This document shows, one piece after another, positions 30,318-38,861 of a stretch of DNA of 64,000 nt; positions within the stretch are counted from its first letter, which is position 1, and the number at the start of each line of letters is the position of its first letter. Origin of the DNA: Simplicispira hankyongi (lineage in GTDB: Bacteria > Pseudomonadota > Gammaproteobacteria > Burkholderiales > Burkholderiaceae_C); NCBI RefSeq assembly GCF_003570885.1, contig NZ_QXJC01000001.1:806001-870000 (forward strand). The letters are read 5' to 3'. The notes below the pieces were generated by a model that did no database searches, had not been told where the DNA came from, and saw nothing but the letters and a program-made list of their open reading frames with translations. The position numbers and the translations under genes are program-made.

Positions 30318-31589
30318 TCAGGTGGCTTCGCCTTTTCTTGCACTTTCCACGGCTGTAGCGACCGCGCCCTCACCCTCCAGCGCCTTAATCTCTGCCATGG
30401 CGTACCCCAAACCTCCCAGCACTTGCACAGTATCTGCGGCAAAGCGCGGCGCATCGGCCCGCACCCCCAGACGCTCGCCACCCATGCGCAGCGGCAGCAG
30501 CGCGACCAGGGCATCTTCGCCTGCGCGCTCGCCATCGGGCAGCTTCATGCTCTGCAGGCCGCCCGAGGCCAGGAGGTGCGGATCGTGCAGCAGGTTCTCC
30601 GGTTTTTCGATGCGGGCAAACGGCAAACCTTCTGCCTCGAAGCGCGCAGCGAGCGCAGCCGCGTCCAGTTGTCCAAAACGCTCGCGCAACAGCGGAATCA
30701 TCCGCTCCCGGGCGCGCACGCGGTCGTTGTTGCTGCGCAGGCCTTCGTCCTGCAGCAAATCATCGAATCCGAAGACGGTGCACAGCCGCACCCATTGCGG
30801 ATCGCTCACGGCCGCAAGAAACACCTGTTCACCATCGCCAGAGGTGAAGATGTCGTACACGCCCCAGGAATGGATGCGCTCCGGCATGGGCGCGGCGGGC
30901 TGGCCGGTGACGGCAAATTGCATCATGTGCTGCGCGACCAGGAACACGTTGTTCTCAAACAGCGCCGAATCAATTTCCTGGCCCTGCCCCGTCTGGTTGC
31001 GCTGCATCAGCGCCGCAAGCGCCCCAATGGCGCCAAACATGCCGCCCATGATGTCGTTCACGCTCGCACCCGCCCGCAGCGGATCGCCCGAGCGGCCCGT
31101 CATGTAGGCCAGGCCGCCCATCATCTGCACCACTTCGTCGAGCGCACTGCGGTGCTCATACGGCCCGGGCAAGAAGCCGGTGTGGTTCACATAAATCAGG
31201 CCGGGGTTGGTCTGGCGCAGCGTGGCGTAGTCCAGCCCGAGCTTGGCCAACGAGCCGGGTTTGAAGTTTTGTACCACCACGTCGGCCGAGCCGGCCAACC
31301 GCAGGGCCGCTTCCAGCCCGCGCGGGTGGCGCAAATCGAGTGCCACGCTCTTTTTGTTGCGGTTGAACAGCGGGAAGAAACCAGCGCCGGCGCCTAGCAA
31401 ATGGCGGGTTCTGTCGCCATCCACCGGTTCCACCTTGATCACCTCGGCCCCCAGATCCGCCAGCACCAGGCCGCATGTCGGGCCCATGACCATGTGGGAA
31501 AACTCGACCACCCGCAGGCCCGCCAGCGGCAGCTTCGGGCCTTCGGCAGCAGGCGAAACGATGGATTCTGGGGTGGTTTTGGCGGGCAT
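30318..31589 (-). CDS. CaiB/BaiF-family (class III) CoA-transferase
   Basis: A 423-residue enzyme with the family N-terminus LRVVEFSHMVMGPTCGLVLA, the binding region FFPLFNRNKKSVALDL, and the catalytic aspartate D151 in SALDEVVQMMGG. Members transfer CoA between organic acids by a covalent Asp intermediate. The donor and acceptor cannot be told from sequence. It stands alone, divergent from the HxlR regulator with a 233-base gap that may hold a shared control region. Confidence 0.88.
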   Translation of the reverse strand: MPAKTTPESIVSPAAEGPKLPLAGLRVVEFSHMVMGPTCGLVLADLGAEVIKVEPVDGDRTRHLLGAGAGFFPLFNRNKKSVALDLRHPRGLEAALRLAGSADVVVQNFKPGSLAKLGLDYATLRQTNPGLIYVNHTGFLPGPYEHRSALDEVVQMMGGLAYMTGRSGDPLRAGASVNDIMGGMFGAIGALAALMQRNQTGQGQEIDSALFENNVFLVAQHMMQFAVTGQPAAPMPERIHSWGVYDIFTSGDGEQVFLAAVSDPQWVRLCTVFGFDDLLQDEGLRSNNDRVRARERMIPLLRERFGQLDAAALAARFEAEGLPFARIEKPENLLHDPHLLASGGLQSMKLPDGERAGEDALVALLPLRMGGERLGVRADAPRFAADTVQVLGGLGYAMAEIKALEGEGAVATAVESARKGEAT

Positions 31590-31822
31590 CGGTCAGATTG
31601 GGAAGGCGAGGTGGGGCGCGCAGCATGATGCCAGAGCATTTCGTGGTGCACTTGCAACAAATCGGCGCAAAACGCGTTTCTTGCCATCCTCGCATGAAGG
31701 GTCTGGTTTTGGAGCTATTAAACTTGTAGCAAATTCGGTTCAGCGCTATATTGGCCTATCCGCCCGGCAGGCGCTGACCCGGCACCGAACCAAGGCCCTA
31801 ACCACCGCGAGGAGAAAGCCGC

Positions 31823-32128
31823 ATGAGCTCAAAGGAAAACGTCGCCATCAACCAGTTGTTCGAACGGCTTGAATGCCGTTACGCCCTGCGCGTACTCTGG
31901 GCACTGCGCGACGGCCACCCGCAAACCTTCCGCCTGCTGCAAGACAGCGTAGGCGGCATCACGCCCAATACCCTGAACACCCGCATCAAGGAAATGCGCG
32001 AAGCGGGTTTTCTGGACCACGGCAGCGACGGCTATATTGTCACGCCGTCGGGCGCCGACTTGCTCAAGCGCCTCTCCGACGTGCAGGCCTTCGCCAACCG
32101 CTGGGTGGCTGGGCGCAACAAGAAGTGA
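31823..32128 (+). CDS. HxlR-type winged-helix transcriptional regulator
   Basis: A 101-residue protein consisting of one HxlR winged helix: FERLECRYALRVLWALRDG, a recognition region GGITPNTLNTRIKEMREAGF, and a wing DGYIVTPSGADLLKRL. GAGGAG lies nine bases upstream of the ATG. It may control the divergent CoA-transferase gene, but no operator was identified. HxlR proteins usually respond to aldehydes, redox state or aromatic compounds. Confidence 0.85.
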   Translation: MSSKENVAINQLFERLECRYALRVLWALRDGHPQTFRLLQDSVGGITPNTLNTRIKEMREAGFLDHGSDGYIVTPSGADLLKRLSDVQAFANRWVAGRNKK

Positions 32129-32169
32129 CGCGCCATGGCGTGACGCCTGGCTTTACAAGATATTAGATG

Positions 32170-32214
32170 AAAATAGCGGTTAACGCTTGATACATAAGCG
32201 TTGTAAGCTATTAC
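32170..32214. repeat. Dispersed intergenic palindrome, copy B
   Basis: The core is AACGCTT with AAGCGTT, flanked by the outer inverted pair AATAGC and GCTATT, in the gap between the HxlR regulator and the FKBP gene. Both inner arms carry matching changes relative to the AGCGCTT/AAGCGCT arms of other copies, so base pairing is kept. Confidence 0.8.
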
Positions 32215-32239
32215 TTTAGAAGTATTTTCGAGAAATTTT

Positions 32240-32599
32240 ATGGCACTCACCACCACCAGCTCCGGCTTGCAGTACGAAGACACCACCCTGGGCGAAGGCG
32301 CCGAAGCTACGAGCGGAACGCCGGTATCGGTCCACTACACGGGTTGGCTCTACAACGATGGCGTCCAGGGCGCAAAGTTTGATTCCAGCCGTGACCGCAA
32401 CGCCCCCTTCGCCTTCAATCTGGGCGGCGGCATGGTCATCAAGGGCTGGGACGAAGGCGTGCAGGGCATGAAGGTGGGCGGCCAGCGCACACTCATTATT
32501 CCGGCCAGCCTGGGCTATGGCGCGCGCGGCGCCGGTGGCGTAATTCCGCCCAACGCCACGCTCAAGTTCGACGTCGAGCTGCTCAAGGTCGGCCACTGA
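32240..32599 (+). CDS. FKBP-type peptidyl-prolyl cis-trans isomerase
   Basis: A compact 119-residue FKBP domain: VSVHYTGWLYNDG, GGGMVIKGWDEGVQGMKVGG, IPASLGYGARGAGGVIPPNA and a terminal FDVELLKV strand. There is no signal peptide or dimerisation arm, so it is a cytoplasmic isomerase that assists protein folding. A GAGA ribosome binding site is six to ten bases upstream. A large stem-loop follows the gene. Confidence 0.93.
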   Translation: MALTTTSSGLQYEDTTLGEGAEATSGTPVSVHYTGWLYNDGVQGAKFDSSRDRNAPFAFNLGGGMVIKGWDEGVQGMKVGGQRTLIIPASLGYGARGAGGVIPPNATLKFDVELLKVGH

Positions 32600-32603
32600 T
32601 TCC

Positions 32604-32696
32604 ATTTCTCAATCAAACGATTACTTTGTCGGCTTCGCTTCGCCAGTACGCCTGTACTGTCTGCGCTTCGCCTTCGCGTACTCGATTGATTGAGAA
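32604..32696. repeat. Large stem-loop between convergent genes
   Basis: Twelve-base perfect inverted arms TTTCTCAATCAA (32604-32615) and TTGATTGAGAAA (32685-32696) enclose a 69-base loop. The loop contains a second perfect hairpin, CAGTAC-GCCT-GTACTG (32643-32658), and several GCTTCGC motifs. It fills the gap between the FKBP gene and the convergent symporter gene and may act as a two-way terminator or be a small repeat element. Confidence 0.7.
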
Positions 32697-32710
32697 ACCG
32701 AATCAACAGT

Positions 32711-34825
32711 TCACATTTCTGTTTTGGGCTGCGGGCGCAACGGCGCCGGCCGGGTCATCCAGCTCACGACGATGGCCGCTATCAACCCGGCCGGCACCCC
32801 GAATACGCCAGCCGATACCGGCTGAATGCCCCACCATAGACCATCGGCCAGCAGCCAGGCGGGCAAGTTCACCTGAAGGACCGGCACGTGGGACAGCAGG
32901 TAGTACGCGGCAATGCCCAAGCCGCTGAGCATGCCGGCAACGGCACCCTGGCGTGTGGTGCCGCGCCAAAAAATACCCAGCACCATCACGGGCACAAAGG
33001 CCGAGGCTGCCAGGGAAAACGAGGCCGAGACCAGCGGCAGAATGTCTGCCGGCTTGAGCGCAGCGATGAAGGCCGCCGTCAGCGCCACGGCCAGCAACGC
33101 GAACTTGCTGAGAATCACGCGCTGCTCGGGCGAGGACTTGTTCGGCCGCTCGCGGAAGTACAGGTCGCGCACCAAAGCATTGCTGATGGTCAGCAGCAAA
33201 CCGTCTGCCGTGGAGAGCGCCGCCGCGAGCCCGCCTGCGGCCACCAGGCCCGACACCACATACGGCAGACCGCCGAGTTCGGGCGTTGCCAACATGATCA
33301 GATCGGCACCCAGCCGAATTTCACCAAACTGCACAATACCGTCGCCGTTCATGTCCTCGACCGACAGCAGCGAAGCGTCCACCCGCGTCCATTGCGCCAT
33401 CCAGTTGGGCAGCGCATCGAAATGGCTGCCCACCAAATTGTTCATGACCTCGAATTTCACCAGCACGGCCAGTGCGGGCGCGCTGAGGTACAGGAGTGAC
33501 ACGAAAAACAGCGTCCAGGCGACAGAGCTGCGTGCTCCGGCCACCGTGGGCGAGGTGTAGTAGCGCGTGAGCAGATGCGGCAGGCCGGCCGTTCCGACCA
33601 TCAGGCAGAACATCAGCGCCAGAAAATTGCGCCGCGAATTGGTGAAGGCCGCCTGCATTTGCGGCGAACCGTTCGGGTCGCCGGCATAGGGCTGGGCATG
33701 TGGCGGCAGACCGCCCAGCGGCAGTGCGCGGGCATAGTTTTCCCGCATCTGCCGCTCCCACAGCAGACGGGCCGCTGCGGCATCGCGCGGCAGGGCGGCC
33801 AGTTCCCGGCTGGCCGCAACGATGAGGCCGACGTCGGCATTTTGCGCACGCAGGCGGTGTATCCGCTCCTGCAGGTCTGTGCGTTCATCCTCCAACGCCT
33901 TGTCCACATTGCCCAGGCGCGCTTCGTATTCCTGGGCGCGGTGCAGATACGCTTGCACCACTTGCTGCTCCAGGGGCGAAGCGAGCAGCCCGGCCTCCAG
34001 ATCGGCGATCTTGCCAATCTGCTTGCCGTACACCACCAGCGCAACCGGATTGCCAAGCTGCTTGTACGCCAGCCAGGACACCGGGATCAGGAACGCCAGC
34101 AGCAGCATCACGTACTGCGCCACTTGCGTCCAGGTGATGGCGCGCATGCCGCCCAGGAATGAGCACAGCAGCACGCCTCCCAGGCCGAGCATGATGCCGA
34201 TTTCGAACTGAACGCCGGTCAGGCGCGAGGCAATCAGGCCGATGCCATAGATCTGCGCCACCACATAGGTGGACGAACACACCACGGCCGACAATGCCGC
34301 GATCACGCGCGGCCAGCGCCCACCAAAGCGTACATGGAAGAAATCGGGCACCGTGTACAGGCCCATGGCGCGCAAATGGGGTGCCACCAGGATGGCCACC
34401 AGGCAAAACCCCCCTGTCCAGCCCAGCAGGTAGGCCAAGCCTCCCGCCTGGCCTGGCGTGCCCGAGTAGCCTTGCAAATACAGCGCGCCTGAAAGACTGA
34501 TGAACGACGCAGCGCTCATCCAGTCGGCCGCAGCCGCCATGCCGTTGTACATGGGCGGAATGCGCCGCCCCGCCACGTAGTACTCAAGAGGATCGGTGGT
34601 GCGGCTGTACACCCCAATTGCGGCATACACCATGACCGAGAGAAACAAAAAAATCGGTCCGATCCAGTAGCGCGAGAGGCCATGCTGCTCCGCCCAGGTC
34701 ATCAGGGCGAGAAAAGCGAGCACGCCGGCCACGTAGAGCGCAAGAATTCGGTGCAAGCGCCGCGCATAGCCGCGCTCGTCGGCCGCCTGCGGGGTCAGTG
34801 GCTCAGCCAAGCTCTCGCTCCCCAT
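32711..34825 (-). CDS. Sodium:solute symporter (VC_2705-like), large subunit
   Basis: A roughly 704-residue SSS-family transporter with an N-terminal motif PLEYYVAGRRIPPMYNGMAA, GLYTVPDFFHVRFGGRWPR and SWVALSTADGLLLTISN-type helices. Two soluble inserts are notable: a charged helical stretch near residues 285-405 and a segment with a perfect EF-hand-like loop DMNGDGIVQFGE near residue 491. It probably imports a monocarboxylate with sodium. It overlaps the DUF4212 gene. The start is uncertain: ATG at 34825, or TTG at 34810 with a better GGGGAG. Confidence 0.85.
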   Translation of the reverse strand: MGSESLAEPLTPQAADERGYARRLHRILALYVAGVLAFLALMTWAEQHGLSRYWIGPIFLFLSVMVYAAIGVYSRTTDPLEYYVAGRRIPPMYNGMAAAADWMSAASFISLSGALYLQGYSGTPGQAGGLAYLLGWTGGFCLVAILVAPHLRAMGLYTVPDFFHVRFGGRWPRVIAALSAVVCSSTYVVAQIYGIGLIASRLTGVQFEIGIMLGLGGVLLCSFLGGMRAITWTQVAQYVMLLLAFLIPVSWLAYKQLGNPVALVVYGKQIGKIADLEAGLLASPLEQQVVQAYLHRAQEYEARLGNVDKALEDERTDLQERIHRLRAQNADVGLIVAASRELAALPRDAAAARLLWERQMRENYARALPLGGLPPHAQPYAGDPNGSPQMQAAFTNSRRNFLALMFCLMVGTAGLPHLLTRYYTSPTVAGARSSVAWTLFFVSLLYLSAPALAVLVKFEVMNNLVGSHFDALPNWMAQWTRVDASLLSVEDMNGDGIVQFGEIRLGADLIMLATPELGGLPYVVSGLVAAGGLAAALSTADGLLLTISNALVRDLYFRERPNKSSPEQRVILSKFALLAVALTAAFIAALKPADILPLVSASFSLAASAFVPVMVLGIFWRGTTRQGAVAGMLSGLGIAAYYLLSHVPVLQVNLPAWLLADGLWWGIQPVSAGVFGVPAGLIAAIVVSWMTRPAPLRPQPKTEM

Positions 34826-35126
34826 CCAGCGCCTGGGCCGCGCGCGCATCTTCGCGTTCAAACCGGCTCATGGCCCAGGCATAGACCACGACGATGGCAA
34901 TGAACACGAACACCGCCCCTTGCGACGCCATCCAGAAACCGACCGGCCAGTCGCCCACGGAAAACAGCAGGTCGCGCGCAAAAAAACAGACGCCAAACGA
35001 GGTAAGCGCCCACACAACGAGGAGCGCCGCCTTCAGCCGAAGGTGCCGCACATCGTGAAGATCGGGCGGAAAGGCATGCGGGGCGCCCTCTTCTCCTGGG
35101 TCGGGTGCCCCGCGTGGCGGCAGCAT
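34803..35126 (-). CDS. DUF4212 small subunit of a sodium/solute symporter
   Basis: A 107-residue membrane protein with two transmembrane segments (AALLVVWALTSFGVCFFA and the region GAVFVFIAIVVVYAWAM). DUF4212 proteins are nearly always encoded next to a VC_2705-type symporter, as here, and are thought to form its small subunit. It starts four bases after ppsA stops and overlaps the symporter gene, so all three are in one operon. Confidence 0.85.
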   Translation of the reverse strand: MLPPRGAPDPGEEGAPHAFPPDLHDVRHLRLKAALLVVWALTSFGVCFFARDLLFSVGDWPVGFWMASQGAVFVFIAIVVVYAWAMSRFEREDARAAQALDGERELG

Positions 35127-35130
35127 GGCC

Positions 35131-37536
35131 TCAGTGCGCTGCGGCCAGTTGCTGCCAGGTGGCGACCACGCTGTCTGGGTTCAGCGAGATCGACGAAATG
35201 CCCTCGTCGGCCAGCCACTGCGCGAAATCTGGGTGGTCGCTGGGCCCCTGGCCACAAATACCGATGTACTTGCCCTGCGCCCGGCAGGCCTTGATGGCCA
35301 TGTGGATCAGCGCCTCGACGGCCTTGTCGCGCTCGTCGAAATCCTTGGCCAGCAGTTCCAGGCCCGAATCGCGGTCCAGACCCAGGGTGAGCTGCGTCAG
35401 GTCGTTGGAGCCAATCGAGAAGCCATCGAAGAAGGCGAGGAACTGCTCGGCAAGCAAGGCGTTGCTGGGTATCTCACACATCATGATGAGCTTGAGCCCA
35501 TCCTTGCCACGCTGCAGTCCGTGCTGCGCCAGCAACTGCGTGACACGCTCGGCCTGGCCCAGCGTGCGCACAAAGGGCACCATCACCTGCACGTTGGTCA
35601 GGCCCATGTCGTTGCGCACGCGCTTGATCGCCTCGCATTCCATGGCGAAGGCTTCACCAAACTCGTCGCTCACATAGCGCGCGGCGCCACGGAAACCCAG
35701 CATCGGGTTTTCTTCCTCGGGCTCGTAACGGCTGCCGCCGATCAGCTTGCGGTACTCGTTGCTCTTGAAGTCGGACAGCCGCACGATGACCGGCTTGGGC
35801 CAGAAGGCAGCGGCAATCGTGGCCACTCCCTCGGCCACCTTGTCAACATAAAAGGCCCGTGGACTGGCATGGCCACGCGCCACAGATTCGACGGCTTTTT
35901 TCAGATCGGAATCGATGTTCGGGTAGTCGAGGATGGCCTTGGGGTGCACGCCGATGTTGTTGTTGATGATGAATTCGAGCCGCGCCAGGCCCACACCCTG
36001 GTTGGGCAGTTGGCAGAAGTCAAAGGCGAGCTGCGGGTTGCCCACGTTCATCATGATCTTGGTGGCAATCTCGGGCATCTCGCCACGCTGCACCTCGGTG
36101 ACTTCAGTTTCCAGCAGGCCGTCGTAGATGTGGCCGGTATCGCCCTCGGCGCAACTCACGGTCACCAGGGTGCCGTCCTTGAGCCGCTCGGTGGCATCCC
36201 CGCAGCCCACCACGGCCGGAATGCCCAGCTCGCGCGCAATGATGGCGGCGTGGCAGGTACGCCCACCACGGTTGGTGACGATGGCCGAGGCACGCTTCAT
36301 CACCGGCTCCCAGTTCGGGTCGGTCATGTCGGTGACCAGTATGTCGCCGGGCTGTACCTTGTCCATCTCGCTGATGCTGTGCACCAGGCGCACCGGGCCG
36401 GTGCCGATCTTTTGCCCAATGGCACGGCCTTCGGCCAGCACGGCCCCCCTGCCCTTGAGCTTGTAGCGCATCTCGGCCTGATTGCCCGCCTGGCTCTTCA
36501 CCGTCTCAGGCCGGGCCTGCAGGATGTAGAGCAGGCCGTCCTGGCCATCCTTGCCCCACTCGATGTCCATGGGGCGGCCGTAGTGCTGCTCGATCACCAA
36601 GGCGTACTGCGCGAGCTGCTCGACGTCGGCATCGGTCAGCGAATAGCGGTTGCGCTGCTCGGCCGGCACGTCGATCGTCTTGATGAGTTTGCCCTTGAGC
36701 GCGCCTTCGGCCTTTTCTTCCGCTGTGGTGAACACCATCTGAACCAGCTTGGAGCCCAGGTTGCGGCGAATCACGGCCTTGTTGCCGGCGCGCAGCATGG
36801 GCTTGTGCACATAGAACTCGTCGGGGTTCACTGCGCCCTGCACCACCGTTTCGCCCAGACCGTAGCTGCTGGTGATGAACACCACCTGGTCGAAGCCCGA
36901 TTCGGTGTCGATGGTGAACATGACCCCTGCCGCGCCCAGGTCCGAACGCACCATGCGCTGTACCCCGGCCGACAGCGCCACCACGTCGTGCGCAAAACCC
37001 TTGTGCACGCGGTAGGAAATCGCCCGGTCGTTGTAGAGGCTGGCAAACACCTCTTTCATCTTGTGCAGCACCTCGTCAATGCCATGCACATTCAAGAAAG
37101 TCTCTTGCTGGCCAGCAAAAGAGGCGTCGGGCAGGTCTTCCGCCGTCGCCGACGAGCGCACCGCAAAGGTGGCATCGGCGTTGCCAGCGGAGAGCGTGGC
37201 AAACGCGTCGGTAATGGCCTTTTGCAGATCGGCCGGGAAGGGCTGGGCCTCCACCATGGCGCGAATCTCGGCGCCCGCAACCGCCAGGGCGCGCACGTCT
37301 TCGGTGTCCAGCGCCGCCAGGCGCTTGCTGATCTTGTCGGACAGGCCATCGTGCGCCAGAAACTGGCGGAAGGCGTGCGCCGTCGTGGCAAAGCCGGTGG
37401 GCACGCGCACCCCGTGCGGCAATTGCGAAATCATCTCGCCGAGGCTGGCGTTCTTGCCGCCAACGACCTCGACGTCGCTCATCCTCAGGTTTTCAAACGG
37501 TACGACCAAGGCGGTCGCGTCAAAGCGTGCAGACAT
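35131..37536 (-). CDS. ppsA: Phosphoenolpyruvate synthase
   Basis: An 801-residue PEP synthase: N-terminal ATP-grasp domain ([15 protein letters not shown]), the swivelling phospho-histidine motif [15 protein letters not shown], and the C-terminal PEP/pyruvate barrel with [12 protein letters not shown] and [12 protein letters not shown]. It converts pyruvate and ATP to PEP, AMP and phosphate in gluconeogenesis. GGAG lies seven bases upstream of the ATG. It heads an operon with a symporter pair and is divergent from its regulator ppsR. Confidence 0.97.
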   Translation of the reverse strand: MSARFDATALVVPFENLRMSDVEVVGGKNASLGEMISQLPHGVRVPTGFATTAHAFRQFLAHDGLSDKISKRLAALDTEDVRALAVAGAEIRAMVEAQPFPADLQKAITDAFATLSAGNADATFAVRSSATAEDLPDASFAGQQETFLNVHGIDEVLHKMKEVFASLYNDRAISYRVHKGFAHDVVALSAGVQRMVRSDLGAAGVMFTIDTESGFDQVVFITSSYGLGETVVQGAVNPDEFYVHKPMLRAGNKAVIRRNLGSKLVQMVFTTAEEKAEGALKGKLIKTIDVPAEQRNRYSLTDADVEQLAQYALVIEQHYGRPMDIEWGKDGQDGLLYILQARPETVKSQAGNQAEMRYKLKGRGAVLAEGRAIGQKIGTGPVRLVHSISEMDKVQPGDILVTDMTDPNWEPVMKRASAIVTNRGGRTCHAAIIARELGIPAVVGCGDATERLKDGTLVTVSCAEGDTGHIYDGLLETEVTEVQRGEMPEIATKIMMNVGNPQLAFDFCQLPNQGVGLARLEFIINNNIGVHPKAILDYPNIDSDLKKAVESVARGHASPRAFYVDKVAEGVATIAAAFWPKPVIVRLSDFKSNEYRKLIGGSRYEPEEENPMLGFRGAARYVSDEFGEAFAMECEAIKRVRNDMGLTNVQVMVPFVRTLGQAERVTQLLAQHGLQRGKDGLKLIMMCEIPSNALLAEQFLAFFDGFSIGSNDLTQLTLGLDRDSGLELLAKDFDERDKAVEALIHMAIKACRAQGKYIGICGQGPSDHPDFAQWLADEGISSISLNPDSVVATWQQLAAAH

Positions 37537-37719
37537 GGGAGGGCTCCAGAAGTTAAAAGCGGCTCAGTGCACGCGTCGACCTGCGCGGTCGGACGGGCGA
37601 CCATGCGATGCTGCGTGCGCTGTATTTGTGCTTGTGGGCGGCAGGAAGGCATGGGATGAATTCGGATAATCGGCGACATTGTAGGTCCGCCCTCCTGTCA
37701 CCCTCCTGTCTAGCTTCCC

Positions 37720-38541
37720 ATGCACACACGCACCGTCTACTTCGTCTCCGACGGAACCGGCATCACCGCCGAAACCTTTGGCAACGCGATCCTCGCGCAA
37801 TTCGAGCTGACGCCCCGGCGCCTGCGCGCGCCTTTTACCGATACCGTGGACAAAGCGCACCAGGTGGTGCGGCAAATCAACCACACCGCAGACCTGGAGG
37901 GCAGCAAGCCCATCGTCTTCACCACGCTGGTCAACATGGAGGTGTTGAAAGTGCTGCAAGAAGGCTGCAAAGGCATGCTGCTGGATATGTTTGGCACCTT
38001 TGTGCATCCGCTGGAGCAGGAGCTGGCCCTGAAGTCGCACCACCGTGTCGGGCGCTTCTCGGACATCAGCCGCAGCAAGGAATACACCGACCGCATCGAG
38101 GCCATCAACTTCAGCCTGGCGCACGACGACGGCCAGAGCCACCGCGACCTGGCCGGCGCCGACGTCATCCTGGTGGGCGTGAGCCGCAGCGGCAAAACCC
38201 CCACCACGCTCTACCTGGCCATGCAGCACGGCCTCAAAGCCGCCAACTACCCGTTGATTCCCGAAGATTTCGAGCGCCACCAACTGCCGCCCGCGCTGAT
38301 GCCTTACCGCAAGAAAATCTTTGGCCTGACCATCAGCCCCGAGCGCCTGTCGGAAATCCGCAGCGAGCGCCGCCCTGACTCGCGCTACGCCAGCCTGGAA
38401 AACTGCCGCATGGAAGTGCACGAGGCCGAGTCCATGATGCGCCGCTCGGGCATCCGCTGGCTTTCGACCACCACCAAGTCGATCGAGGAAATCGCCACCA
38501 CCATCCTGCAGGAGCTGCAGCCGGAGCGGCTGGTGTATTGA
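37720..38541 (+). CDS. ppsR: PEP synthase regulatory kinase/phosphorylase PpsR
   Basis: A 273-residue DUF299 protein: N-terminal YFVSDGTGITAETFGNAIL, a P-loop GVSRSGKTPTTLYLA, and a C-terminal STTTKSIEEIATTIL. This family adds or removes phosphate on the threonine next to the catalytic histidine of PEP synthase, in an ADP-dependent manner. The divergent placement beside ppsA, with a 183-base shared gap, is the usual arrangement and supports the call. Confidence 0.95.
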   Translation: MHTRTVYFVSDGTGITAETFGNAILAQFELTPRRLRAPFTDTVDKAHQVVRQINHTADLEGSKPIVFTTLVNMEVLKVLQEGCKGMLLDMFGTFVHPLEQELALKSHHRVGRFSDISRSKEYTDRIEAINFSLAHDDGQSHRDLAGADVILVGVSRSGKTPTTLYLAMQHGLKAANYPLIPEDFERHQLPPALMPYRKKIFGLTISPERLSEIRSERRPDSRYASLENCRMEVHEAESMMRRSGIRWLSTTTKSIEEIATTILQELQPERLVY

Positions 38542-38861
38542 AACGGCAGCGCGGGAGGGGCGCAGACGGTGACGAGGGGCAACGGGTGCGAGACGCGCGC
38601 TGCGGGTGTGCAGCGGCCCCAGGTAGTTTCCTGGAAAATTTTAGATAAAAATAGCCTCTGGCGCTTATCCATTAAGCGCTAAAAGCTATCGATATAAGAG
38701 CAATTTGGAGATTCCAAGGTGGCATCCTGAAACGGTGTCATCCAGAAGTCTGGCGATGAACGAGGCCTGTCCGTCAATCGGCTGTGGGGCTGGATTCGAC
38801 CCGCTGGAGCTATTCTGCGTCGGTAAGGCGGTGACTCATTGCAGCGGTTGCGGTCTGTCAG
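38542..38861. other. 320-base gap between ppsR and hsdM
   Basis: Two genes converge on this gap. It holds dispersed palindrome copy C in its first half. The second half (about 38,700-38,860) contains no reading frame I can recognise and no terminator with a T-run. It marks the downstream edge of the restriction island. Confidence 0.6.
38648..38690. repeat. Dispersed intergenic palindrome, copy C (inverted orientation)
   Basis: Inner arms GCGCTT and AAGCGC, outer arms ATAGC and GCTAT, with a short loop. Read on the minus strand it matches the TAGCT...ATAAGCGC...GAGGC order of copies A, D and F. Confidence 0.8.

Noticed and set aside
31710-31760. Another copy of the dispersed palindrome (GCTATTAAACTTGTAGC)
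   Set aside because: It has a short inverted pair but lacks the AGCGCTT/AAGCGCT arms in the right order, so it may be a relic or chance.
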